From: Candidatus Amarobacillus elongatus
Lineage (GTDB): Bacteria; Chloroflexota; Dehalococcoidia; Tepidiformales; Tepidiformaceae
Reading direction: 5' to 3'
Assembly (NCBI GenBank): GCA_016703545.1
Contig: JADJBX010000002.1
Span: forward strand, 434,001-498,000
Length of the DNA: 64,000 bases
The translations under genes were made by a program, and so were the position numbers. Positions 56,631-64,000 of this stretch are shown here, piece by piece (within the stretch, counting starts at the first letter, position 1; the number at the start of each line of letters is the position of its first letter). The notes below the pieces were generated by a model. The model saw nothing but the letters and a program-made list of their open reading frames with translations, was not told where the DNA came from and searched no databases.

Positions 56631-57617
56631 ATGGGGTATCGCGCCTTTCTTGTTGAGAAGAACGGGGACCAGTTCCACGCGGGCCTGACCACGCTCGCCG
56701 AACGTGACCTGCCCGCGGGCGAGGTCACGATTCGCGTCGAGTGGTCGAGCGTGAACTACAAGGACGGGCTGGCCGCGACGCCCGGCAATCGGGTCGTTCG
56801 CTCCTACCCGATGGTCCCGGGGGTCGACCTCGCCGGCACGGTCGTGGATTCGAAGGACGGCCGCTTTTCGCCCGGCCAACCCGTGACCGTGACGGGCTAC
56901 GACGTGGGCGTCGCGCACCCCGGTGGGTTCGCCGAACTCGCGCGAGTCCCCGCCGATTGGGTCTGCGCACTGCCCGAGGGCCTGACGACGAAGGAAGCGA
57001 TGGCGATCGGCACGGCCGGGCTGACCTCCGCGATCTCCGTGGAAGCGTTGGCTCAGCATGGGGTTACTCCCGGCCGCGGGCCGGTCATCGTGACGGGCGC
57101 GACGGGCGGAGTGGGCAGCACGGCCGTCAGCATGCTCGCCGGGCTCGGCTACACCGTGGCCGGGAGCACCGGCAAGGCGTCGGAGGCGCAGTTCCTGCGC
57201 GACCTCGGCGCGAGCGAAGTGCTTACCCGCGAGGAGGTGAGTGCGGAAAGTGACCGGCCCATGGAGACCCAGCGCTGGGCGGGCGCCGTCGATGCTGTCG
57301 GCGGCTCCACCACCGCCTACCTGATCCGGACGATGATGCAGGGCGGGTCGATCGCGCTTTCGGGGAACACCGGCGGCGCCGCCTTCAGCACGACCGTGTT
57401 CCCGTTCATCCTCCGCGGCATCAACCTGCTGGGAATCGAGTCGGTGATGTACCCGATCGAGCAGCGCCGCCGCATCTGGCAGCGCATCGCGACGGACCTG
57501 CGCCCCGCCGGGCTCATGGACCAGATCGCCGTCGAAACGGACCTCGACGGGCTGCCGGACATCCTGGCGAAAATCGTGAAAGGACAGACTAGGGGAAGGG
57601 TTCTCGTGCGCCTCTAG
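56631..57617 (+). CDS. YhdH/AcuI-type acrylyl-CoA reductase / quinone oxidoreductase
   Basis: 328 residues from MGYRAF. Medium-chain dehydrogenase without structural zinc: VEWSSVNYKDGLAATP, MVPGVDLAGTVVDS, IGTAGLTSAISVEAL, NADPH motif VIVTGATGGVGSTAVSMLAGLGY and DAVGGSTTAYLIRTM, PFILRGINLLGIES. The YhdH/AcuI group reduces acryloyl-CoA to propionyl-CoA, which could feed the methylmalonyl-CoA pathway in this window. The ORF extends upstream but MGYRAF is the conserved start. Confidence 0.88.
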   Translation: MGYRAFLVEKNGDQFHAGLTTLAERDLPAGEVTIRVEWSSVNYKDGLAATPGNRVVRSYPMVPGVDLAGTVVDSKDGRFSPGQPVTVTGYDVGVAHPGGFAELARVPADWVCALPEGLTTKEAMAIGTAGLTSAISVEALAQHGVTPGRGPVIVTGATGGVGSTAVSMLAGLGYTVAGSTGKASEAQFLRDLGASEVLTREEVSAESDRPMETQRWAGAVDAVGGSTTAYLIRTMMQGGSIALSGNTGGAAFSTTVFPFILRGINLLGIESVMYPIEQRRRIWQRIATDLRPAGLMDQIAVETDLDGLPDILAKIVKGQTRGRVLVRL

Positions 57618-57684
57618 CGCGGACGGAGTGGATGCCGGAGACTGCGCCGCGCGGGCGGCACACGTATCTCAAGGAAAGCAACAC

Positions 57685-58124
57685 ATGTCAGAAGTCACCG
57701 TCTCCTCTCTCGGTTCCGAACTCGCGAGCGCCTGCCAGGAGTACCTCGCCGAACTCCAGCAGGTGGGCGCCGAAACCTGGGAGCGCAAGCCCGCCGCCGG
57801 CGAAGGCGAAGAGGCGTGGAGCGCGCGGCAGGTCGCCGAGCACGTTCAGGGCGCGTGCGGCTTCTTCGGGAACGCGATCGGCAAAGCCGCCGGCATCGAT
57901 GGGCCTGGCCGCACGTACAGCGAACTCCTGACCCCGCCGCCGCGGTGGAGGGCCTGCCGCCCGCGATCGCCGCGCTCCAGGCGGTCATCGCGAACCTTGA
58001 TGAGGCGAAGCTCGCGATCGCGGCGGACGCGCCGTGGGGCAAGTCGACCGTTGGGGGCATCGTGCGCGGCGCCGGCAGCCACTTCCGCGACCACGCGAAC
58101 CAGATCCGCACGCTGCGAGGCTAG
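57685..58124 (+). CDS. DinB-like four-helix-bundle protein (one frameshift)
   Basis: About 146 residues. The first half reads LASACQEYLAELQQVGAETWERKP and SARQVAEHVQGACGFFGNAIG. After a shift near 57935 the rest reads GLPPAIAALQAVIANLDEAK and GAGSHFRDHANQIRTLRG. His residues in EHVQG and HFRDHANQ match the three-His metal site of DinB/YfiT-type proteins, often thiol-dependent transferases. Function unassigned. Confidence 0.7.
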
Positions 58125-58131
58125 CGCGTGC

Positions 58132-58159
58132 GGGGCGCCTTCGCCTTCGGAGGCGCCCC
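58132..58159. terminator. Bidirectional terminator
   Basis: GGGGCGCCT (58132-58140) and AGGCGCCCC (58151-58159) with a 10-nt loop, between convergent genes. Confidence 0.65.
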
Positions 58160-58165
58160 CGCGGC

Positions 58166-59041
58166 CTACGGCAACAGCAGCCGGCCCAGGAGCTCCTCGT
58201 ACTGCTCGGGAGAGAGCGGCCGCACCACTCGCCCGAGGCCGCTCCAGTGCGCCCACTTCCAGTCGGCGGTCGCGCGCGGCTGCGGCACGGGCTCGCTCAG
58301 TCGGGTTTCCTTGCTCTCGATCATGAAGTGGTAGTGGTCGCTGAGTGGCACCTCTTCGTTGACGATGCCGTTCCACATGCTCATCTCGCCGCCGTCGATC
58401 CCGAAGGTCGTCCCCCGGTAGCGGTACTTACCGCCGATGGGGCGCGATTCGCTGTTCTGGTACTGCACGCGCGCGCCGAAGTGCTGCCGCAGGGCAGCGC
58501 CGCCCAGTGCGTAGAGCCGGTTCGTGGTGATGCCCTGGTCGAGCGGGACCGCGCCGAGGCCGAGGATGTCGCGCAGCACGAATTCGGTGAACTGGCGCGC
58601 GAGCGGGTCCGGGTCATCCTCCAGCGCCTCCACGACCTGCAACCAGGTGACCGGCCGCCACGGAGACGGGACATAATCATCGCGGAGCCCGAGCAGGATG
58701 AAGGCGGGAGAGGCATCCCATCCGGCGCCCGCGGCCTCAAGCGCCGGCAGATGGCGTTCGTCCGCGCCCGGCTCCACCTGCACCTCCACGACCGCGCGGG
58801 CGCCCCCTTCGAACGTGAGTACAAGGTCCGCGACGCCGGCGTCCGCGAGCCGGGGCTGCACTTCGACAACCACCAGCGGCTCACTCGGCACCGACGCTGC
58901 CTGCGCGAACAGCGCCGTGAGCATGTGCTGCCCTCGCTGGAGGAAATAGGCGAGGGCGCTCGTGCAGTAGTTCTCGAAGGGGTTTGCCGGTGAACCAGGC
59001 CGGTAGGCCGAGAGCATCGTGAACAGGTTCGAGTCGGGCAT
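58166..59041 (-). CDS. PD-(D/E)xK-like nuclease-superfamily protein of unknown role
   Basis: 291 residues. The N-terminus NPFENYCTSALAYFLQRGQHM and the following VADLVLTFEGGARAVVEVQV match the PF14281-type PD-(D/E)xK layout: a leading Glu-Asn helix, then Asp, then E-x-Q/K on the next strand. VEVQ has Gln instead of Lys, so activity is uncertain. The C-terminus has an Arg/Tyr-rich strand region (KYRYRGTTFG). Such proteins occur in defence and repair contexts, but no partner gene is adjacent. Stand-alone. Confidence 0.6.
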   Translation of the reverse strand: MPDSNLFTMLSAYRPGSPANPFENYCTSALAYFLQRGQHMLTALFAQAASVPSEPLVVVEVQPRLADAGVADLVLTFEGGARAVVEVQVEPGADERHLPALEAAGAGWDASPAFILLGLRDDYVPSPWRPVTWLQVVEALEDDPDPLARQFTEFVLRDILGLGAVPLDQGITTNRLYALGGAALRQHFGARVQYQNSESRPIGGKYRYRGTTFGIDGGEMSMWNGIVNEEVPLSDHYHFMIESKETRLSEPVPQPRATADWKWAHWSGLGRVVRPLSPEQYEELLGRLLLP

Positions 59042-59090
59042 GGATCCAGTATGCGGGGAGCGTCGGGAGTCGGCGAATCGGCAACTCCGC

Positions 59091-59204
59091 TCAGGGTTTC
59101 AGCGCGCGAACCTCGGATTCCACGTCAGCCAGCCGCTTGCCCCCGGGCGAACGCGCCAGGCTCGCGCCATCGCCGAACACGACTTCGCTGCCGCGTTCGT
59201 GCAT
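59091..59204 (-). CDS. Possible small protein (37 residues)
   Basis: ATG 59204 to TGA 59091 encodes MHERGSEVVFGDGASLARSP and then a charged helix (KRLADVESEVRALKP) in the gap between a histidine phosphatase and the PD-(D/E)xK-like gene. No ribosome site and no family match. Composition is protein-like, but it may be chance. Confidence 0.28.
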   Translation of the reverse strand: MHERGSEVVFGDGASLARSPGGKRLADVESEVRALKP

Positions 59205-59235
59205 GACGTGGTGGCGGGGCGGGCGAGCCGAGTGG

Positions 59236-59868
59236 CTAGCCGCTTGTCGAACCGCCGCCGGAGTCCATTTCGAGGTGGCACGTGTCGTTCAGGGCGCGCG
59301 TGATCGCCCGGCCGTCGCGAAGGTCGAAGATGCTCACGGAGGCGATGTCGGTCGCGAAGCTGCGCCAGGCATCGAGTTCGAGGCCGAGGAGCTGGCAGAT
59401 GGCCACCTTCGTCACGAAGTTATGCGACACCACCGCCACGACGCCTTCCGGTGCTGCCCGCAGCTCCCCGATGAGGGGCGCGACCCGTTCGTAGACGTGG
59501 CGCAGGCTCTCGCCGCCGGGCATCACCGTATCGGCGCCATCGACGCCCACCCATGCGGCGAAGAAGTCGGGATGCCGCTCACGCATGTCGGGGAAGGTCA
59601 TCCCCTCGGTGACGCCCACATCCAGTTCGAGGAGCTCGTCGCGAATCTCCAGCTCGATCGGCCGCTCGCCGCGCACGGCTTGGGCGGTGGCGATGGCGCG
59701 GCCGAGGGGGCTCACGAGAATGCGCTCGATCGGTTCCCGTGCCAGCCGCGCGCCGATGGCGGCGGCCTGGCGTTCGCCGAGCGTGGTCAACGGCACATCG
59801 GCGCGCCCCAGCCCCAGCCGGTCGCGGTTGTAGGCGGTTTCGCCGTGCCGGATGAGGTACAGGATCAC
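59236..59868 (-). CDS. Histidine phosphatase (phosphoglycerate mutase-like)
   Basis: 210 residues from GTG 59868. Catalytic LIRHGETAYNRDR (phospho-His), SPLGRAIATAQAV, Glu in LLELDVGVTEG and VSHNFVTKVAI (second His). Broad-specificity cobalamin/sugar phosphatase family (CobC/GpmB-like). GTG 59868 is preferred to 59895 because it overlaps the upstream TGA as GTGA and leaves the usual two-residue lead before YLIRHGE. Confidence 0.88.
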   Translation of the reverse strand: MILYLIRHGETAYNRDRLGLGRADVPLTTLGERQAAAIGARLAREPIERILVSPLGRAIATAQAVRGERPIELEIRDELLELDVGVTEGMTFPDMRERHPDFFAAWVGVDGADTVMPGGESLRHVYERVAPLIGELRAAPEGVVAVVSHNFVTKVAICQLLGLELDAWRSFATDIASVSIFDLRDGRAITRALNDTCHLEMDSGGGSTSG

Positions 59869-60352
59869 GCGCTCGTCCCCGGCAGTGGCGCCCACAGCCG
59901 TTCAATGAACGGCGCGAAGCCGAGACTGCGCCAGAAGGCGGCGGCCGCTTCGTCCCGCGCCAGCACGGTCATTTCGAGGTGGGCGATGCCCTCCTGGCCG
60001 GCCGCCCATGTGCTCAGCGCGCCAACCAGCAGCCGCCCGATCCCGCGCCGCCGGTGGCCGGGCGCGACGTAGAGGTAGCCAATGGTGGCGTGCTTTTCGG
60101 GCAGGCGGTCCGGTTGGTTGAGTTCGATTCCCCGCTCACGAAGCCGATCACGTTACCCTCGGCTTCCGCCACCATCGCACAGGTGGTGTCGCGCGCGATT
60201 GTGTCCCGCAGGCCGGCGAGAAACTCGGTCTCGGTCACCGGCGCATTCTGCACGCGGGTGTCGGTGGCGGCGTAGTGCTCGCGGATGGCGAGCCATGCCG
60301 CGTAGATCGCGGCACCATCGGCGGGCGTCGCGGGCCGCACCGTCGCGCTCAT
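59865..60352 (-). CDS. GNAT family N-acetyltransferase (one frameshift)
   Basis: About 162 residues. N-terminal TVRPATPADGAAIYAAWLAI and MVAEAEGNVIGFVSG. After a shift near 60128 the acetyl-CoA loop follows as TIGYLYVAPGHRRRGIGRLL, then AAAAFWRSLGFAPF. ATG 60352 overlaps the DUF2344 stop and its own TGA overlaps the phosphatase GTG, making a co-translated trio. Substrate unknown. Confidence 0.8.
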
Positions 60353-61041
60353 TCCAGGAACCGGCCTTTGCGGCGGTACAGCTCGCGCGCGGGTGAGACT
60401 TCGTCCAGCACGACCCCGATACGGCAGTAGTCCTGCCCTTCGAGGGCCGGGAAGAGCGCGGCCACAAGCTGCTCGGGGCGGGCCATGTTCTCCTGGCTCG
60501 CGCGCATGCGGCAGGTGATGCGCGTGCCGCCATCGATGGGCGCGACGCTCGCCGTCGCCACCATGCCACGAAGGTCGTAGCTCTTCGCCTTCTCACGCCG
60601 CTCCTCGGTCCACGGGAATTCCGTGGCGGCGAGGAAGGCGGCCACGGCGGAGGCGGCGTCCGCGGGATCGAGGCCAGGCACGTCGAAGCGGTAATCCGCC
60701 CAGAGCAGCACCGATTGCGGCGGTGGGTTCGAAAGTGGCACTTCCGCGGCCGCGATCAGCGCGAGGTCGTCGCTCGACTGAGGGGCGAGGCGGCGACGGA
60801 AGTCCTCCGGGTCCACGCGCTCATCGAGGGTGACGTCCATGACGTCGGCCTCGGCGGTGAAGCCGAGGGGCAGGGGGCCGGCGAAGGCGAGCTTCGGGTG
60901 CGGCGTGAACCCCTGCGAATAGGACAGCGGCAGCTCGGCCCGGCGGATGGCGCGCTCCCAGTACCGCAGCACATCAAGGTGCGAGATGTAGCGGACGCGT
61001 TCGCCCTTCTTGAACCAGACGCGGATGCGCTGCGAACTCAC
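60349..61041 (-). CDS. TIGR03936/DUF2344 radical-SAM-associated protein
   Basis: 230 residues: KKGERVRYISHLDVLRYWER, AIRRAELPLSYSQGFTPHPK, LAFAGPLPLGFTAEADVMD and SYDLRGMVATA are diagnostic of the DUF2344 family, which is normally encoded next to or fused with a TIGR03960 radical SAM protein. Here the partner is at 43406, about 15 kb away and on the other strand. The protein likely supplies an RNA- or substrate-binding module to that enzyme. Confidence 0.85.
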   Translation of the reverse strand: MSSQRIRVWFKKGERVRYISHLDVLRYWERAIRRAELPLSYSQGFTPHPKLAFAGPLPLGFTAEADVMDVTLDERVDPEDFRRRLAPQSSDDLALIAAAEVPLSNPPPQSVLLWADYRFDVPGLDPADAASAVAAFLAATEFPWTEERREKAKSYDLRGMVATASVAPIDGGTRITCRMRASQENMARPEQLVAALFPALEGQDYCRIGVVLDEVSPARELYRRKGRFLE

Positions 61042-61090
61042 CGGGCGATGGTATCACGGGGTGCGGGATGCGCCCGTCGTGCGGCCCCTA

Positions 61091-62026
61091 TCACGCCGTC
61101 ACGGCGGCGGCGAGGGCTTCGGCGGCGGTGTGCGGGTCGAGCTGCCGGTTCGCGACCTGGTCCACAAGCGCCGCGAGCTGCTCTTCCGGGGTACCCCGGC
61201 GGATGCGCTCCAGGAGGATTGCGCGGGCGATGGCGAGCACCTGGTGGCGCGCGTCCTGCGAACGCTGCTCGGCAAGCTGCCCGGAGCTTTCGAGGTACTG
61301 GCGGTGCTCGGCCACGGCGTCGGCGAGCTTGTCGAGCCCTTCGCCCTTGATCGCGGTGGTCTTGACGATCACCGGCCGGCGGCTGCCCGCGGGCGCGAGC
61401 GAAAGCAATGCCTGGAGCTGGCTGACGAGGATGTCCGCGCCGGGATGGTCGGCTTTGTTCACGACGAGAATGTCGGCGATCTCGATGATTCCAGCCTTCA
61501 ACGCCTGGATGTCGTCGCCGGTGCCCGGGTTGTTCACGAGGATGGTCGTGAGGGCGGTGCCCGCGACCTCGACCTCGTCCTGCCCGGCGCCGACGGTTTC
61601 GATCAGGACATAATCGAAGCCGAACGCGTCCATCACCGAAACGACGTCGTCGATGGTGGGGGCGAGCCCGCCGAGCGCGCCGCGGCTGGCCATCGAGCGC
61701 ACGTACACGCCGGGGTCGAGGGCGAGGTCCTGCATGCGGATGCGGTCGCCGAGGATCGCGCCGTGAGAGAACGGGCTCGAGGGGTCGACGGCGACGATGC
61801 CGACGGTGTGGCCGCGGCGGCGGTACTCGGCGGCGAGGGCGCCCGTGAGCGTGCTTTTGCCAGAGCCGGCGCCGCCGGTAATGCCGATGGTGTGGGCCTT
61901 GCCGGAGTGCGGAAAGAGGGCGCGCAGGTATTCGCGCCCCTCGGGGGTCTCGTTTTCAACCCGGCTGATGACGCGCGCGAGCGCGCGGCGCTCACCGTTG
62001 AGGAAGCGCTCGACGAGGTCGTCCAC
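61091..62026 (-). CDS. meaB: Methylmalonyl-CoA mutase-associated GTPase MeaB
   Basis: 311 residues. G-protein chaperone loading and protecting the adenosylcobalamin mutase: Walker A GITGGAGSGKSTLTGALA, IVAVDPSSPFSHGAILGDRIRM, DYVLIETVGAGQDEVEVAG and base-recognition LVVNKADHPGAD. GTG 62026 follows TAAGGA and lies 4 bases after the stop of the B12-binding subunit. The upstream ORF extension is out of frame with any known N-terminus. Confidence 0.93.
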   Translation of the reverse strand: MDDLVERFLNGERRALARVISRVENETPEGREYLRALFPHSGKAHTIGITGGAGSGKSTLTGALAAEYRRRGHTVGIVAVDPSSPFSHGAILGDRIRMQDLALDPGVYVRSMASRGALGGLAPTIDDVVSVMDAFGFDYVLIETVGAGQDEVEVAGTALTTILVNNPGTGDDIQALKAGIIEIADILVVNKADHPGADILVSQLQALLSLAPAGSRRPVIVKTTAIKGEGLDKLADAVAEHRQYLESSGQLAEQRSQDARHQVLAIARAILLERIRRGTPEEQLAALVDQVANRQLDPHTAAEALAAAVTA

Positions 62027-62030
62027 GTCC

Positions 62031-62438
62031 TTACTTCTGGACGTGTTCGTAGACGAACTTGACGATGTCCTGCGTGTTGGTGCCGGGGCGGAAGATCGCC
62101 TTGAAGCCAAGGGCTTCGAGGGCGCGCGTGTCCTCTTCGGGGATGATGCCGCCGCAGAAGAGCAGGACATCGTCGACGCCGCGACTCTTCAGCTCATCGA
62201 CGACGCGCGGGAAGAGCTCGAGGTGCGCGCCCGAGAGGATCGAGAGGCCGACGACATCGACGTCTTCCTGGAGCGCGGCTTCGGCGATCATCTGCGGGGT
62301 CTGGCGGATGCCGGTGTAGATGACTTCGCAGCCGCCATCGCGCAGGGCGCGGGCGACGACCTTGGCCCCGCGGTCGTGGCCGTCGAGGCCGGGCTTGGCG
62401 ATGAGGACGCGGATCTTGGCGGCGGTGGGAGCAGTCAT
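62031..62438 (-). CDS. mcmA2: Methylmalonyl-CoA mutase B12-binding (small) subunit
   Basis: 135 residues from MTAPTAA. The cobalamin-binding fold is clear: VLIAKPGLDGHDRGAKVVARAL contains DxHxxG (base-off His), with GLSILSGAHLELFPRVVDEL and FCGGIIPEEDTRALEALG completing the nucleotide-tail pocket. It partners the separate catalytic subunit at 38375. An upstream in-frame ATG at 62453 is possible. Confidence 0.93.
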   Translation of the reverse strand: MTAPTAAKIRVLIAKPGLDGHDRGAKVVARALRDGGCEVIYTGIRQTPQMIAEAALQEDVDVVGLSILSGAHLELFPRVVDELKSRGVDDVLLFCGGIIPEEDTRALEALGFKAIFRPGTNTQDIVKFVYEHVQK

Positions 62439-62550
62439 GTCTATCGCTTTCAATACCGGGAGTTGAGGGAAGGTGCAAGCCGGGAGGCTGGCCGCCGCGC
62501 CCTCCCACGCCGGCGCATGGCCGGCACGAGGGAGCGCGGCGCGATCGGTT

Positions 62551-62948
62551 CTAGCGCTGGACGAGCTGGATGTTCACCCCGTGCGAGCTCTTCATCGAGA
62601 CGAAGGCCAGCCCCCCGCGCGGGTCGCTGACGCGGGCGCCGGCGGCACGGAGCTTCTCGACGGCGGCCTCGATGTTGTCGACGGCGATGGACAGGAGGAA
62701 CTGGCCTTCGCCCCGCTCCTTCGCGAAGGTGGCGACGGCGCCCTCCTCGCCGAGCGGCTGGATGATCTCGATGTCGGCCTCGCCACTGTCGGCGACCGGG
62801 ATGAAGGCGTTCTTGAGCCCCATGGCCGGCATTTCGCCGCCGCCGCGGAGGCATCCGCGGCCAGGCCGAAATTGCGCTCGAACGTGGCGACGCCGGCAGC
62901 GAGGTCTTTCACGACGATGCCGATATGGTCGATCTTCTGGAAGGTCAC
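62551..62948 (-). CDS. VOC-family protein, methylmalonyl-CoA epimerase-like (one frameshift)
   Basis: About 133 residues. Starts VTFQKIDHIGIVVKDLAAGV (first metal His) and continues after a shift near 62837 with MGLKNAFIPVADSGEADIEI, AVDNIEAAVEKLRAAGARV and SSHGVNIQLVQR (His). Metal ligands match the epimerase pattern partly. GTG 62948 overlaps the previous gene's TGA. Third of three tandem VOC genes. Confidence 0.78.
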
Positions 62949-63358
62949 GCGGGCGACTCCTGCGGGATGGCGTTGTACTGGATGAAGGCAAAGGGCACGC
63001 CACCCGTGCCGCTCTTCACGGTCGCGATCTTCGCGCCGGGCTGGATGGCGGGGTGGGCTTCGCCGCATTCGTAGCCCGCGGCGCGGACCGCCGCGACGGC
63101 CGCATCGATGTCGGTCACGGCGAGGACGAGGCCGCCGATGCGGCTTTTCACTTCGTCGTACGGCTTCACTTCGCCGGGCCCGGCGAATTCGAGCACGACT
63201 TCATCGAGCTTGGCGAACTCCAGGTGGGCGCGCGTCCCCGGCCGCGACATGGTTCGCTTGATGGGAAAGCCGAAGTTCTCGCTGAAGAGCTGCGCCGTCG
63301 CGGCGCTGTCGTTCGACGAGATAACGATGTGGTCGATGTTCGTCGCCCCGGCGCCCAT
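62945..63358 (-). CDS. VOC-family protein, epimerase-like paralogue
   Basis: 137 residues. Starts MGAGATNIDHIVISSNDSAA and has AHLEFAKLDEVVLEFAGPGE, LVLAVTDIDAAVAAVRAAGY and VPFAFIQYN. The terminal Glu/His metal ligand positions differ from canonical epimerase, so it may have a different substrate. ATG 63358 shares one base with the preceding TGA (TGATG). Middle of a three-gene VOC tandem. Confidence 0.78.
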   Translation of the reverse strand: MGAGATNIDHIVISSNDSAATAQLFSENFGFPIKRTMSRPGTRAHLEFAKLDEVVLEFAGPGEVKPYDEVKSRIGGLVLAVTDIDAAVAAVRAAGYECGEAHPAIQPGAKIATVKSGTGGVPFAFIQYNAIPQESPA

Positions 63359-63771
63359 CAGTGGTGGTCGCCTTCGATGGGCGTGGCGAATTCGACGAGC
63401 ACGCCGTGGTTCGACTTCGGGTGGCAAAAGCCAATCATGCCGGCGAGGCCCGGGCGGGGCTTCTCGTCGATCAGCGTGATGCCCTTCGCCTTCGCGCCTT
63501 CGAGTTCGGCCGCGACGTCGTCGGATTCGAAGCAAAGGTGGTGCATGCCCTCGCCGCGCGATTCGAGGAACTTGGCCACGCCGGTATCGTTCCGGGTCGG
63601 TTCCAGCAGCTCGATTTCGGAGTTCCCGATCTTGAGAAGGACGCCACGGACGCCCTGGTCTTCGATCACGCGGTCGGCCGTGACTTCGAGGCCGAGCGCG
63701 TCGCGGTAGAACTTGAGGGCTTCATCGGCGCTCTTCACGACGACTCCGACGTGGTGGACCTTCTTGATCAT
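63358..63771 (-). CDS. mce: Methylmalonyl-CoA epimerase
   Basis: 137 residues, canonical epimerase: KKVHHVGVVVKSADEALKFY (His), SEIELLEPT (Glu), GMHHLCFESDDVAAEL (His) and NHGVLVEFA (Glu) provide the four metal ligands and catalytic Glu. It interconverts (S)- and (R)-methylmalonyl-CoA. First of a run mce-VOC-VOC-mcmA2-meaB, with the last two dedicated to the same pathway. Confidence 0.9.
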   Translation of the reverse strand: MIKKVHHVGVVVKSADEALKFYRDALGLEVTADRVIEDQGVRGVLLKIGNSEIELLEPTRNDTGVAKFLESRGEGMHHLCFESDDVAAELEGAKAKGITLIDEKPRPGLAGMIGFCHPKSNHGVLVEFATPIEGDHH

Positions 63772-63826
63772 CGGGCTGTCCTTTCGGCTGGCGGCCCCCC
63801 GGGCCGGGAGTGTGCGGAAGCGGTGG

Positions 63827-64000
63827 TCAGGCGGGAGTGGCGTCCTCGACGACGGAGCCGCGCCCTTCGTGGCGGGCGCCGGACATGCCCGCGAGGCGCG
63901 CGGCGATGTCGTGCCAGTGTTCGCGGTCGTGGTCGATGACGGACCGGACGAGCAACGCGCGCCGCGATCCGTCGTGGGTGAGGTCGTAATCGGACACCAG
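63827..64000 (-). CDS. C-terminal end of a gene running off the window
   Basis: The last 57 codons are visible: SDYDLTHDGSRRALLVRSV, DHDREHWHDIAARLAGMSG and a short tail. The His/Asp-rich helix suggests a DinB-like or other four-helix-bundle protein, but the rest lies beyond the window edge. Confidence 0.55.
   Translation of the reverse strand: MVSDYDLTHDGSRRALLVRSVIDHDREHWHDIAARLAGMSGARHEGRGSVVEDATPA

Overview
The window is very GC-rich and densely packed. Many genes overlap at ATGA or GTGA junctions. It reads as bacterial chromosome with no rRNA, tRNA, phage or IS element that I can see. The gene set suggests Chloroflexota, perhaps Tepidiforma- or Dehalococcoidia-like: split adenosylcobalamin methylmalonyl-CoA mutase with MeaB and epimerase, a b558-type succinate dehydrogenase, HisZ-dependent HisG, an Eis-like acetyltransferase, a SCO1664-family protein, DUF309, Pro/Thr-rich linkers on exported proteins and no outer-membrane genes. 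An actinobacterial-like lineage cannot be excluded from sequence alone.

Layout. 0-3 kb: an ACT-domain protein and a repeat-bearing flotillin-like protein. 3-8 kb (minus strand): an anchored cyclophilin, MurE, a Nudix hydrolase and an APH-type kinase. 7.7-14.1 kb (minus): a tight histidine operon hisZ-hisG(tandem)-[zinc phospholipase C-like]-hisD-hisC-hisB. 14-19 kb (plus): a SCO1664-like protein, an MBL hydrolase, a secreted beta-helix protein and an Eis-like acetyltransferase. 19-29 kb: an exported CAP protein, DUF402, DUF309, a MacB-like ABC exporter with a 1153-residue permease, an SDR, a VOC protein and a thiolase-fold/DUF35 pair. 29-33.5 kb (minus): a ferric-reductase-like membrane protein, an OmpR-type two-component system and an exported protein, linked by a shared 11-bp-periodic DNA motif. 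33.6-40.1 kb: 3-hydroxyacyl-CoA dehydrogenase, GNAT, MOSC, acetyl-CoA synthetase, an SGNH hydrolase and the methylmalonyl-CoA mutase catalytic subunit. 40.2-42.6 kb: a less GC-rich restriction-modification pair. 43-50 kb: a radical SAM protein, Aat, a thioesterase, IspD-IspF and an unusual sigma/anti-sigma/sortase fusion. 50-53.6 kb (minus): sdhCAB. 54-64 kb: assorted metabolic genes, ending in MeaB, the B12-binding mutase subunit and three tandem VOC/epimerase genes.

The most interesting items are three. (1) A single reading frame, after two homopolymer corrections, joins an ECF sigma factor, a ZAS anti-sigma zinc motif, one membrane helix, a Pro/Thr linker and a class E/F-like sortase. (2) A tandem HisG-HisG protein has its PRPP loop only in the second copy, next to HisZ and a phospholipase C-like gene inside the his operon. 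(3) A predicted response-regulator box (CCTGAG repeated at 11 bp) lies before three neighbouring transcription units.

Quality warning: at least twenty conserved genes carry one-base frameshifts, almost all at short homopolymers. This is the pattern of uncorrected long-read consensus errors and not of gene decay. Affected genes are annotated as single loci with the shift noted; coordinates span the whole locus.
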